From an uncultured Methylophilaceae bacterium (GTDB taxonomy: Bacteria > Pseudomonadota > Gammaproteobacteria > Burkholderiales > Methylophilaceae), in assembly GCA_903899965.1 (NCBI GenBank), contig CAIULB010000030.1, forward strand, positions 25,489 to 89,488: DNA of 64,000 bases, in the 5' to 3' direction. Positions 21,511 through 29,560 of this stretch are shown piece after piece (positions within the stretch are counted from its first letter, which is position 1; every line of letters begins with the position of its first letter). Below the pieces are notes generated by a model. It made no database searches, had not been told where the DNA came from, and saw only the letters and a program-made list of their open reading frames with translations. A program made the position numbers and the translations under genes.

Positions 21511-21553
21511 GCAAAGCCCGTATTCAAGCTAACAAGCCTGATACGGGCTTTGT
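21511..21553 (+). promoter_or_regulatory. Strong hairpin between accA and tilS covering the tilS start
   Basis: CAAAGCCCGTAT (21512-21523) pairs perfectly with ATACGGGCTTTG (21541-21552), 12 Watson-Crick pairs with G-T pairs at both ends and a loop of about 15 bases. No T tract follows, so it is not a standard terminator. The first base of the predicted tilS GTG start lies in the 3' arm, so the element could limit tilS translation or mark an unrecognised upstream start. Confidence 0.6.
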
Positions 21554-22883
21554 GCGTATTCAAGCGCAAGTTTCTGAGTTCTTGGAAGAGGTGCTCGGTA
21601 AAGATGGCGTGCCAAAAACACCTATTCTCCAAAACAAACCCAATTTGCTTCTAGCCCTTAGTGGGGGCCGAGATTCAGCGGTTTTGTTAAATCTATTGGT
21701 GCCACTTCAGAAGACCCTTGGTTTTAGACTTCACGCGATGCATGTGCACCACGGATTAAGTCCCAATGCGGATGCTTGGGCAGACTTTTGTGTGAAAGCT
21801 TGTGCTGGCTACCAAGTGCCAATCGAGGTTGTGAAAGTGCAGGTTGATAAAATTACAGGATTGGGTGTGGAAGCGGCTGCACGCGAGGCGCGCTATGAGG
21901 CGCTAATGAAAACGGATGCTGATTTCATCTTGCTCGCCCATCACCAGGAAGACCAGGCGGAAACCTTGTTGTTGCAATTGCTTCGTGGGGCAGGTGTGAA
22001 AGGATTGTCTGCCATGGCTTCTGTTGATTATGGCCGGAGACTACTGCGGCCCCTTCTAAATATTCCAGTGGAAGACATTAAGACTTTCGCTAAGACTGCT
22101 AAGTTGCAATGGATCGAAGATGAAAGTAATGACGACACGCATTACGACCGTAACTATTGCCGACATATCTTGATGCCAAAGATTAATGAGCGATTTCCGG
22201 CAGCCAAGGTTACGCTTTCAAGGTCGGCGGATCATATCGCAGAAGCGTCTTTGCTCTTAGACGAGCTTGCGCAATTAGACGCTGAAAATTGCATTGTGAA
22301 TCAGCATTTAAACCTCGATGCGTTGAAGTCTTTAAGTTATCCCAGAGTTAAAAATTTAACGCGTTGGTGGCTGGTCAGTTTAGGGCTGGGCTTGCCGAGT
22401 AAGGATCGCCTGGATGAACTATTAGATCAGTTGCTTCATGCAAGGGCAGATGCATCGATTAAGGTGACAATCGAGGGTAAGACCATTAGGCGCTATCAGG
22501 GGCTTGCTTACCTTGAGCAAGTGACAGAAGTCCTCCCATTTGCAATGTCTTGGCAGGGTGAACAGGAGATCAAGCTACCGGATGGCAGCATGTTGAGCTT
22601 TGAGCGTCTCTTGGGGCAGGGTTTAGCAGTTGATAGGCTTGGCGTAGAAAAATTAAGGGTTGAGAGTCGGCATGGTGGGGAACGGTTTAAGCCTGCATTG
22701 AATCGTCCAACGCGAACACTAAAACACTTACTGCAAGAAGCTAATTTTGCGCCTTGGCTCAGAGACAGGTTGCCACTCATTTACCTTGAGGATACTTTGG
22801 CCGTAGTGCCTGGAATTGGTGTCAGCTGTTTAATGCAGGCAACTGAGAAAGAGTTAGGCTTGGTCATCTCTTGGAAGTGTTAG
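21552..22883 (+). CDS. tilS: tRNA(Ile)-lysidine synthase
   Basis: Makes lysidine at C34 of tRNA-Ile(CAU) so that it reads AUA. The ATP PP-loop SGGRDS (37-42) is present; in most TilS proteins it reads SGGxDS, so it is intact. AMHVHHGLS and EAAAREARYEAL follow, and then the LLAHHQEDQAETLLLQLLRG motif. The C-terminal RHGGERFKPA and LLQEANFAPWLRDRLPLIY match the tRNA-binding tail. Length is 443 aa (E. coli 432). The start is uncertain: GTG at 21552 has no clear ribosome binding site and lies in a hairpin, and the frame stays open upstream into the accA end without another standard start. Confidence 0.9.
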   Translation: MRIQAQVSEFLEEVLGKDGVPKTPILQNKPNLLLALSGGRDSAVLLNLLVPLQKTLGFRLHAMHVHHGLSPNADAWADFCVKACAGYQVPIEVVKVQVDKITGLGVEAAAREARYEALMKTDADFILLAHHQEDQAETLLLQLLRGAGVKGLSAMASVDYGRRLLRPLLNIPVEDIKTFAKTAKLQWIEDESNDDTHYDRNYCRHILMPKINERFPAAKVTLSRSADHIAEASLLLDELAQLDAENCIVNQHLNLDALKSLSYPRVKNLTRWWLVSLGLGLPSKDRLDELLDQLLHARADASIKVTIEGKTIRRYQGLAYLEQVTEVLPFAMSWQGEQEIKLPDGSMLSFERLLGQGLAVDRLGVEKLRVESRHGGERFKPALNRPTRTLKHLLQEANFAPWLRDRLPLIYLEDTLAVVPGIGVSCLMQATEKELGLVISWKC

Positions 22884-22893
22884 TTAGGCAATA

Positions 22894-23541
22894 CTAGCTT
22901 TCAATCAGCCCGCACCTAATTGCAAGTCTTACCATCTCAACTGGACTGCTGACCCCCAATTTTTGCTTAATCCCTGTTTGGTAGTTGGCAACAGTTTTAA
23001 GACTAATATTGAGCGTGGTGGCAATTTTACCTAGCTCTACACCGTCAACTAACATTCTGAATATCTCAAATTCCCTTGCAGAGAGCTCTTGCATCGGATC
23101 ATTCTTTGATTCAGACAGCTGGGATGCGATTTTCTGTGCAACCTCTTTTCCAAGATAGGTTTGGCCGCTAAGCACCCAGTCGATGGCATTCGACAACTCT
23201 TCTGCAAGGCCACTCTTGGCTAAGTATCCCTTTGCCCCCGCCTTTAGCGCTTGACTAGCAAAGGCTGCATTCTCATGCATAGATAGCACCAATATTTTGG
23301 CGGTCGGGTAGCGTGCGATCATGCGTTTAATACCCTCCATGCCGCCCATGCCTGGCATGTTTAAGTCCATGATGGTGATGTCAGGTAGATGTTCCCCGAA
23401 GATTTGATATGCACGCTCCGCGCTTTCCGCTTCTGCCACAACGTTCATGTGGGTTTCTTGATCAAGTAAGCGCCTAATGCCCGCCCTGACAACAGCGTGG
23501 TCATCAACAAGCATGATGCTAATTACATTGTGTGCGCTCAT
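22894..23541 (-). CDS. NarL/LuxR-type response regulator
   Basis: DNA-binding response regulator of 215 residues from the ATG at 23541 (MSAHNVISIMLVDDH). The receiver has the acidic pair DD, the phospho-acceptor Asp in ITIMDLNMPGMGG (about residue 59) and the conserved Lys in KAGAKGYLAKSG. The C-terminal LuxR-type helix-turn-helix reads LSAREFEIFRMLVDG and ISLKTVANYQTGIKQKLGV. The ATG overlaps the TGA of the upstream kinase gene (ATGA), so the two are translationally coupled. It is convergent with tilS. Likely targets include the divergent TonB receptor gene beyond the kinase, but this is inference. Confidence 0.92.
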   Translation of the reverse strand: MSAHNVISIMLVDDHAVVRAGIRRLLDQETHMNVVAEAESAERAYQIFGEHLPDITIMDLNMPGMGGMEGIKRMIARYPTAKILVLSMHENAAFASQALKAGAKGYLAKSGLAEELSNAIDWVLSGQTYLGKEVAQKIASQLSESKNDPMQELSAREFEIFRMLVDGVELGKIATTLNISLKTVANYQTGIKQKLGVSSPVEMVRLAIRCGLIES

Positions 23542-24881
23542 GCTTTGAATGGAATCCAAGCATTAATCTCGGTCCCCTTACCAAGGTTTGGTTTAATGAT
23601 GAGCTCTCCGCCTAACCCTTCAATCCGTTCACGCATGCCAGGCAACCCAAAGCCGCTGTTTGTCTCTTGTTTAAATCCCTTGCCGTTATCTTTTACGATT
23701 GCTTGAATCCCATTGATCTCATTTTTTTGCTTGTAGAGCAATTGAACGCTCATTTCTGTTGCGTTCGCATGTTTAGTGATGTTCGTTAAAGACTCTTGTA
23801 CTAATCGATAAAGGGTAATCGACTGTGCTTCATTGAGATTTTCCTTGATCCCGACAATATCGATCTTGCAAGCCACGTCTTTGTGGCGAGACTGCCATGT
23901 CTCGATTAGATCTTGGAGGGCGGCTTCAATCCCCAAATCATCGAGCACACCTGGGCGTAGTTTTTGTAGGAGACCACCGACCATCTCCATGAGATGTCTA
24001 GACAGCTGGCTAATCGCTTGAGCGCTCTCCTTTAGTTCGGGGTATTTCTTATCAGAGGCTTTGAGGACAATACTAGCGTCTGTATTGATAGCAGTTAGAC
24101 ATTGGCCGAACTCATCATGCAAATCACGAGCAAGATTCTTTCTTTCTTGTTCCTGGAGGGTGATTAGGTCTTGTGTGAGCTTGTGGTTTTGTTTAATGCT
24201 CTGCTCAAGCTTAGCAATCATGTGATTGAACTTGTCCCCGATTTTAGCTAACTCAGGCGCCTTAAAACTTGGAAGCCGTGTTTCTAACTTGCCTTCTTCT
24301 AATGCATTAAGTGCATGCAGGATTCTTTCTGTAGGTTTTAAAGCCTGAGCAACCGCCCAAATCACGCTCAGGTTAACTAGGACGAAGAAAATTAGAACGA
24401 GTGACATCAGCTCTTTAAGTTGCTTCCACTTCTCTGCGTACTCGTAATCTGGGTCAGGCGTAATAATCAACTTGCCGAGCACTTTTCCTTGAAACTCCAG
24501 TACGCGGAATGAAGGTTCCCATTTTGTGGTGAATTTATTTAATAGTGATTCGAACCAGGCGGGTGCATCGTTTAGATCTTGGGTATTATTGACTTGATTG
24601 GTATCTAATACTCGCCCGTATTCATCAATGAGCTCAATCTTGAGGTGGCGCATATGTTTCAAACGTTGCAGGTTAAACGTACGCTTTTCTATTTTCTTCT
24701 GGCCAATTTTATCGTTATTGAGGATGGCTGTATCGAAGAGATAAAGGACCAACTTTTCAGCTGATTTCACTTCTGCCTGGGCGTTCTGGCGCGCATTGTG
24801 TAGAGACATGAGCGTGCCTGCAAACATAATGCTTAGAAGTAGAGCAGTAATAATGAGGTTGAGGCGAAGCTTGAGCGTCAA
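23538..24881 (-). CDS. Sensor histidine kinase, NarX-like with MoxY/LapD-like periplasmic region
   Basis: Membrane histidine kinase of 447 residues. TM1 is at about 8-26, a periplasmic domain at 27-157, TM2 at 158-178 and a HAMP at about 180-232. A HisKA_3 dimerisation domain carries His255 in LARDLHDEFGQ, and an HATPase domain has DNGKGF and GFGLPGMRERI. The periplasmic part (RHLKIELIDEYGRVLDTN, APAWFESLL) resembles the LapD/MoxY N-terminal domain, known from MoxY of Paracoccus, a regulator of methanol oxidation. This likeness was made by eye and needs a profile search. The start is TTG at 24881. It forms an operon with the response regulator and is divergent from the TonB receptor. Confidence 0.88.
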   Translation of the reverse strand: MTLKLRLNLIITALLLSIMFAGTLMSLHNARQNAQAEVKSAEKLVLYLFDTAILNNDKIGQKKIEKRTFNLQRLKHMRHLKIELIDEYGRVLDTNQVNNTQDLNDAPAWFESLLNKFTTKWEPSFRVLEFQGKVLGKLIITPDPDYEYAEKWKQLKELMSLVLIFFVLVNLSVIWAVAQALKPTERILHALNALEEGKLETRLPSFKAPELAKIGDKFNHMIAKLEQSIKQNHKLTQDLITLQEQERKNLARDLHDEFGQCLTAINTDASIVLKASDKKYPELKESAQAISQLSRHLMEMVGGLLQKLRPGVLDDLGIEAALQDLIETWQSRHKDVACKIDIVGIKENLNEAQSITLYRLVQESLTNITKHANATEMSVQLLYKQKNEINGIQAIVKDNGKGFKQETNSGFGLPGMRERIEGLGGELIIKPNLGKGTEINAWIPFKA

Positions 24882-25069
24882 AATTCAGGTTCTTTGAAAA
24901 CAATTAATTTGAGGTAGTCACTATAGCGCTAGGCAGCTACAAATGGAAATCTAGAAGTAATAAGTCGGGAGTTTTTCCTAAAGATTTTTTTGGTTTGGTT
25001 TGATAGAGTGCAAAACATCGTAAAAGCCCTTTAATTATGGGCTGAATAAAATTTTCATTCGGAGTGATT

Positions 25070-27742
25070 ATGTTTAGTTTGAAATTAAAACCAATTTCTT
25101 TGGCGGTTATGACTGTTGTGGCAGCAACTTCAGTTGCTTATGCGGCAGATGCAATCAAAGCTGAAAAAGTTGAAGTAATTAGTTCGACTCCTCTTGATTC
25201 AACGGGGATTCCATTAAGCCAAGTGCCGTCAAACGTTCAAATTATTAAGTCCAAAGAGATAAAAGAACAGGGGGCTTCTAATCTAGCTGATCTGTTAGAC
25301 AACAATGTTGGATCTGTTAGCCTCAGTAATGGTGTTGGTAATCCATACCAGAATGATGTTTCATATCGCGGCTTTCAAGCAACATCCTTGTTGGGTGCTC
25401 CTGTTGGGCTTTCAGTTTATGTTGATGGCGTACGTTTTAATGAAGCTTTTGGCTCAAACATTAACTGGGATTTGATTCCTATGAATGCTGTTTCAGGGAT
25501 TAACCTAATGCCAGGTTCAAACCCATTATTTGGTTTGAACACACTTGGTGGCGCATTGGCTGTAAATACTAAGAATGGTGCTGATAATGAAGGTTTTAGT
25601 GCAACATTGTTAGGAGGCTCATTTGGTCGTGCAGCTTTGAATTTTGAAGCCGGCGTTGTGGATAAAGATCATAATCTTGATTACTTTGTTGCAGGCAATA
25701 AAGATCGTCAAGATGGCTGGAGAAATCACTCAAGCAGTGATGTGCAACAGTTGTTCGGTAAAGTTCGCTGGCATAGTGATGATAATAGAAGCAACTTAGA
25801 TTTATCAGTTGCACTTGCTGACAACACATTAAATGGTACGCAAGCATTACCAATGTCTATGTTAGGTAATCCAAAACAAGCTTATACATGGCCAGATACT
25901 ATCGGTAACAGAATGGCGATGTTTAATCTTAAAGGCAGCACTTGGTTATCTGATACTAAGATGGTTGCAACTAATGTTTATTATCGCAAACAAGATTCAA
26001 ACGCTGTAAACAGTAACGCGCAGCTGGATGATGGTTGTGGTGTTAGTGGAACTTATCAATCGGGCTTGGTCAGGTATACATATACAAAAGCCTGTAGTGG
26101 TAATGCTCCAGATGGCACAGCAAGAAATGCTGGCGGTGTAACAAGCGGAATCCAAACTTATGACTATGCTGGCATTATTAATACATCTAATGTGTATTCA
26201 AATACAAATCAAGATACCGTAGGTGGTAGTGTGCAATTTACAGCTTTAGATGATTTATTTAGCCATGCTAACAACTTAGTTGTTGGGGCCGCTGGCGATT
26301 ACTCACATATTACTTATAATCAAAATACTCAATTGGCAAGGCTGGTGAATTATCAGACTGTGAGTACACCTGATTTAAAATATATTCCTACGGTATTCAC
26401 TAACAACGGGCTAATTAACAATGTCAATCTGTCTGCGAATACTAGTAACTTTAGCATTTTTGGAACGAATAATTTTGCAGTTAACGACAAATTAAATGTG
26501 ACGGCTTCGGGTAGTTATAACGTTGCTTTCGTTGATATGTCTGGAGCTAGTAATACGTTCATCAACTCAGATGGCGGTGCTACATGGACAGGTGATGATG
26601 GTGTTGCATATGCTAACTCAGCTTATAATCCAGTAAGTACCGCGACGGTAGGTTCGTCAGCTTCGCCGGCTGGTTATCAGTATGGAACTGATGCCTACGG
26701 TAACCTAACTAGAACTAAGGTTTTAGCTGGTGGCACTATCGATGGCACGTATGGTACAGCGGGAACACTTACCTACAAACGTGGTGTTGAGACTGCTTCT
26801 TTAGGGGGTAATCACCATTACAGCCGATTTAATCCTTCAGTTGGATTTAACTTTAATCCAAGTAATGAGCTGGGTTTCTTTGGGGGGTACAACGAATCTA
26901 TGCGTGCCCCCACGCCAATTGAGCTTAACTGTGCTAACCCTGATACGCCATGTAACTTACCAACCGGATTTAATGGCGATCCTGATTTGAAAGCTGTGGT
27001 AGCAAAAACTTTTGAGGCTGGAGTTCGCGGCAAATTGCTTGATAATAAAGTAACCTGGAATGCTGCTATTTATGATACGAATACTTACAATGATATTCAG
27101 TTTGTATCTGATACCCCAACAAAAGGCTACTTCAAGAATGTTGGACAAACAGAGAGGAAAGGCTTTGAATTTGGTGTGCAAGGCAAGTTTGACAAACTTC
27201 TCTTAGCAGCTAGTTATGGATATATAGATGCAACCTTCCAATCTAGTTTTGTAGAGACGGCAGGATCAAACTCTGTGGCTCTTGCCGCACGCAGTGATCA
27301 AGTCACTGTGAGTAAGGGTAATAAGATACCTGGTATCGCTGATCAAACCTTAAAATTTAGGGCTGCGTATGAAGTTACCCCGGCATGGAGAGTTGGCAGC
27401 AACGTAATGCTGGCTAGCGGACAGTATGCTCATGGTGATGAAAACAACCAAGATTCAAATGGCAAAGTTCCGGGTTATGGTGTAGTTAACTTGGATAGTC
27501 ATTACGATATTAATGAGCATTGGACAGCGTTTGGTTTAGTAAATAACTTGTTTGATAAAAACTACTATACTTATGGAATGCTTGGTGTGAACATTTATGA
27601 CAATCCAACTGCAAGTGTTAATAGCGCCCCAACAAGTTCTGTTAACCAACAATTTAGAACACCAGCTACTGAAAGAGCAGTGTGGTTTGGTGTAACATAC
27701 AATTTTAGTGGGAAGAAGTCATCACCAGTTGATAGAGACTAA
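25070..27742 (+). CDS. TonB-dependent outer-membrane receptor
   Basis: Outer-membrane importer of 890 residues from the ATG at 25070, which has GGAG 5 bases upstream. A signal peptide ends in SVAYA (about residue 25). The plug follows (about 32-160), with SQVPSNVQIIKSKEI, the RGFQATSLLG stretch, DGVRFNEAFGSNINWDLIP and GSNPLFGLNTLGGAL, features of a widespread TonB receptor subfamily with unknown substrates. The beta-barrel is rich in Asn, Ser, Thr and Tyr. The last strand ends VTYNF but 11 more polar residues follow, which is unusual because the barrel aromatic is normally the last residue. The gene looks richer in A+T than its neighbours. The divergent MoxY-like two-component system may regulate it. 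The ligand is unknown; a metal complex is one possibility. Confidence 0.9.
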   Translation: MFSLKLKPISLAVMTVVAATSVAYAADAIKAEKVEVISSTPLDSTGIPLSQVPSNVQIIKSKEIKEQGASNLADLLDNNVGSVSLSNGVGNPYQNDVSYRGFQATSLLGAPVGLSVYVDGVRFNEAFGSNINWDLIPMNAVSGINLMPGSNPLFGLNTLGGALAVNTKNGADNEGFSATLLGGSFGRAALNFEAGVVDKDHNLDYFVAGNKDRQDGWRNHSSSDVQQLFGKVRWHSDDNRSNLDLSVALADNTLNGTQALPMSMLGNPKQAYTWPDTIGNRMAMFNLKGSTWLSDTKMVATNVYYRKQDSNAVNSNAQLDDGCGVSGTYQSGLVRYTYTKACSGNAPDGTARNAGGVTSGIQTYDYAGIINTSNVYSNTNQDTVGGSVQFTALDDLFSHANNLVVGAAGDYSHITYNQNTQLARLVNYQTVSTPDLKYIPTVFTNNGLINNVNLSANTSNFSIFGTNNFAVNDKLNVTASGSYNVAFVDMSGASNTFINSDGGATWTGDDGVAYANSAYNPVSTATVGSSASPAGYQYGTDAYGNLTRTKVLAGGTIDGTYGTAGTLTYKRGVETASLGGNHHYSRFNPSVGFNFNPSNELGFFGGYNESMRAPTPIELNCANPDTPCNLPTGFNGDPDLKAVVAKTFEAGVRGKLLDNKVTWNAAIYDTNTYNDIQFVSDTPTKGYFKNVGQTERKGFEFGVQGKFDKLLLAASYGYIDATFQSSFVETAGSNSVALAARSDQVTVSKGNKIPGIADQTLKFRAAYEVTPAWRVGSNVMLASGQYAHGDENNQDSNGKVPGYGVVNLDSHYDINEHWTAFGLVNNLFDKNYYTYGMLGVNIYDNPTASVNSAPTSSVNQQFRTPATERAVWFGVTYNFSGKKSSPVDRD

Positions 27743-27761
27743 TTAACTTTTGATTCAATTG

Positions 27762-27790
27762 AAAGCGGCTCAGTAGGAGCCGCTTTTTTT
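27762..27790 (+). terminator. Rho-independent terminator of the TonB receptor gene
   Basis: AAAGCGGCTC (27762-27771) pairs with GAGCCGCTTT (27777-27786) around a 5-base loop and is followed by a T run. Confidence 0.92.
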
Positions 27791-27842
27791 ATGTCTATTT
27801 AACGTTGCGCTGACATTCACATTTAGCTTGCCTGACGCTTCA

Positions 27843-27851
27843 TGTTAAAAT
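27843..27851 (+). promoter_or_regulatory. Extended -10 promoter element of purT
   Basis: TGTTAAAAT fits the TGnTATAAT extended -10 form and lies 37 bases before the purT ATG. A weak TTAGCT at 27823-27828 could serve as -35 with 17-base spacing. Confidence 0.5.
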
Positions 27852-27887
27852 TTGTGCATATTCAATCCATCCTAATCGGAGTATTTC

Positions 27888-29087
27888 ATGGAAATCGGCA
27901 CCCCTTTAAGCCCTAGTGCAACACGCGTCATGCTGCTTGGTAGCGGCGAGCTAGGTAAGGAGGTTATCATTGCCTTACAGCGCTTGGGGGTTGAGGTGAT
28001 TGCGGTGGATCGCTATGCCAATGCGCCGGGTCATCAGGTAGCGCATCGTGCCCATGTGATTGATATGACGGATGGTGCTGCTTTGATGGCGCTGGTTAAA
28101 CAAGAACGTCCACATTTAATCGTGCCTGAGATTGAGGCTTTAAATACGCAAACCCTTGCTGAAATTGAACAGGCAGGCTTGTCGCAAGTTATTCCAACTG
28201 TGCTCGCTGTGCAGCTCACCATGAACCGTGAAGGCATTCGCCGTTTAGCGGCTGAAACTTTGGGGCTGCCAACGTCACCTTATGCGTTTGCACACAGTCA
28301 GCAAGAGTTGCAGGATGCGATTGATGGTGGTATTGGCTATCCATGCTTTATTAAGCCAACCATGTCCTCTTCTGGTAAGGGCCAATCACGTATTACGAAT
28401 GCGAGCGAAGTGGCTGATGCTTGGGATTATGCCGCCTCTGGTGGTCGTGTAAACCAAGGGGTGGTGATTGTTGAGGGTCAGATTGATTTTGATTATGAAA
28501 TCACTTTTCTCACTATTCGCTCAAAAAATGCGGCAGGCGAGGTCGTCACCTCATTCTGTGAGCCTATCGGCCACTTACAAAAACGTGGCGATTATGTTGA
28601 AAGTTGGCAACCGCAAGCGATGACCAAGAACGCGCTTGTTGAAGCGCAGCGTATTGCTAAGGCGGTGACAGATAACCTTGGCGGTTTGGGCCTGTTTGGT
28701 GTTGAGCTCTTTGTGAATGGCGACCAGGTATGGTTCTCAGAAGTGAGCCCGCGTCCGCATGACACCGGCATGGTGACGATGGCAACGCAGCGCTTTAATG
28801 AATTTGAATTACACGCCCGAGCAATTTTAGGTTTGCCAGTCAATACTGAGATGCGCGCGCCTGGTGCTAGCGCTGTGATTTATGGCGGCGTGGATTCTAA
28901 AAACTTAAGTTTTGAGGGCATCGAAAAAGCTTTAGAGGTCCCTGAATCGGATATTCGTTTATTCGGTAAGCCAGAGTCATTTGAGCGCCGCCGTATGGGC
29001 GTGGCTCTAGCGACAGGTAAGGATGTTAATGAGGCGCGTGCAAGAGCGACACTCGCTTCAAGCCTTGTTAAAACTAAGGCCAACTAA
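27888..29087 (+). CDS. purT: Formate-dependent phosphoribosylglycinamide formyltransferase (GAR transformylase 2)
   Basis: ATP-grasp enzyme that formylates GAR with formate and ATP in purine synthesis, without 10-formyl-tetrahydrofolate. Length 399 aa (E. coli 392). The N-terminal [13 protein letters not shown] dinucleotide-like loop, the [21 protein letters not shown] loop and the metal-binding [12 protein letters not shown] are intact. In this genome formate is the product of the Fhc complex encoded further along the window, so the enzyme links formaldehyde oxidation to purines. The stop overlaps the start of the haemoglobin gene by one base (TAATG), showing translational coupling. Confidence 0.96.
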   Translation: MEIGTPLSPSATRVMLLGSGELGKEVIIALQRLGVEVIAVDRYANAPGHQVAHRAHVIDMTDGAALMALVKQERPHLIVPEIEALNTQTLAEIEQAGLSQVIPTVLAVQLTMNREGIRRLAAETLGLPTSPYAFAHSQQELQDAIDGGIGYPCFIKPTMSSSGKGQSRITNASEVADAWDYAASGGRVNQGVVIVEGQIDFDYEITFLTIRSKNAAGEVVTSFCEPIGHLQKRGDYVESWQPQAMTKNALVEAQRIAKAVTDNLGGLGLFGVELFVNGDQVWFSEVSPRPHDTGMVTMATQRFNEFELHARAILGLPVNTEMRAPGASAVIYGGVDSKNLSFEGIEKALEVPESDIRLFGKPESFERRRMGVALATGKDVNEARARATLASSLVKTKAN

Positions 29088-29518
29088 TGGCTTTAGAAAT
29101 AGGGGGTGAAGGTTCTAGCCAAAAAACCTTATTTGAAGAGTTAGGCGGCACTGAAAAAATCCGTGACTTAGTCGAGAAGTTTTATGACATTATGGATACT
29201 GACCCAAGAGCAACAGGCATTCGAGCCATGCATGCCGCAGACCTGACGGAAGCGCGTGAGAAGCTCTTTATGTTTCTTACAGGATGGTCAGGCGGCCCCT
29301 CGCTTTATATTGAGCGCTATGGCCACCCGATGCTTCGTCGTCGTCACATGCCTTTTGCCATCGGTGAGTCCGAGCGTGACCAGTGGATGTTTTGCATGGT
29401 GCGTGCCATGCATGAGGTGGGGATGGCAGAGCCGTTGGTTGTGCGACTAGCTCAGGCGCTCTGGTCTGTGGCTGACTTTATGCGAAACAAGCCTGAGGGC
29501 GAATCGCCCCAAGCTTAA
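29087..29518 (+). CDS. Group II truncated haemoglobin
   Basis: Small haem protein of 143 residues with the 2-over-2 globin pattern. The start LFEELGGTEKIRDLVEKFYDIM, the loop PSLYIERYGHP, the proximal histidine in LRRRHMPFAIG and the Trp of DQWMFCM (G8 position) identify the group II (TrHbO/YjbI) class. Such proteins bind O2, NO or peroxide; the role here is not shown. It is coupled to purT by a one-base overlap and ends before a bidirectional terminator. Why a globin travels with purT is unclear; oxidative or nitrosative protection during C1 growth is only a guess. Confidence 0.9.
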   Translation: MALEIGGEGSSQKTLFEELGGTEKIRDLVEKFYDIMDTDPRATGIRAMHAADLTEAREKLFMFLTGWSGGPSLYIERYGHPMLRRRHMPFAIGESERDQWMFCMVRAMHEVGMAEPLVVRLAQALWSVADFMRNKPEGESPQA

Positions 29519-29530
29519 ATAATAGATGTA

Positions 29531-29559
29531 AAAAAAGCCCGTTACTAACGGGCTTTTTT
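29531..29559. terminator. Bidirectional terminator between globin and DEAD-box genes
   Basis: GCCCGTT (29537-29543) and AACGGGC (29547-29553) form a stem flanked by an A run on the left and a T run on the right, so it can end both the purT-globin transcript and the leftward helicase transcript. Confidence 0.92.
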
Positions 29560-29560
29560 A

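Noticed and set aside
25070..27742. Calling the TonB receptor a lanthanide receptor (LutH/LanA)
   Set aside because: The context is suggestive only; the plug motifs belong to a wide subfamily and ligand cannot be read from them.
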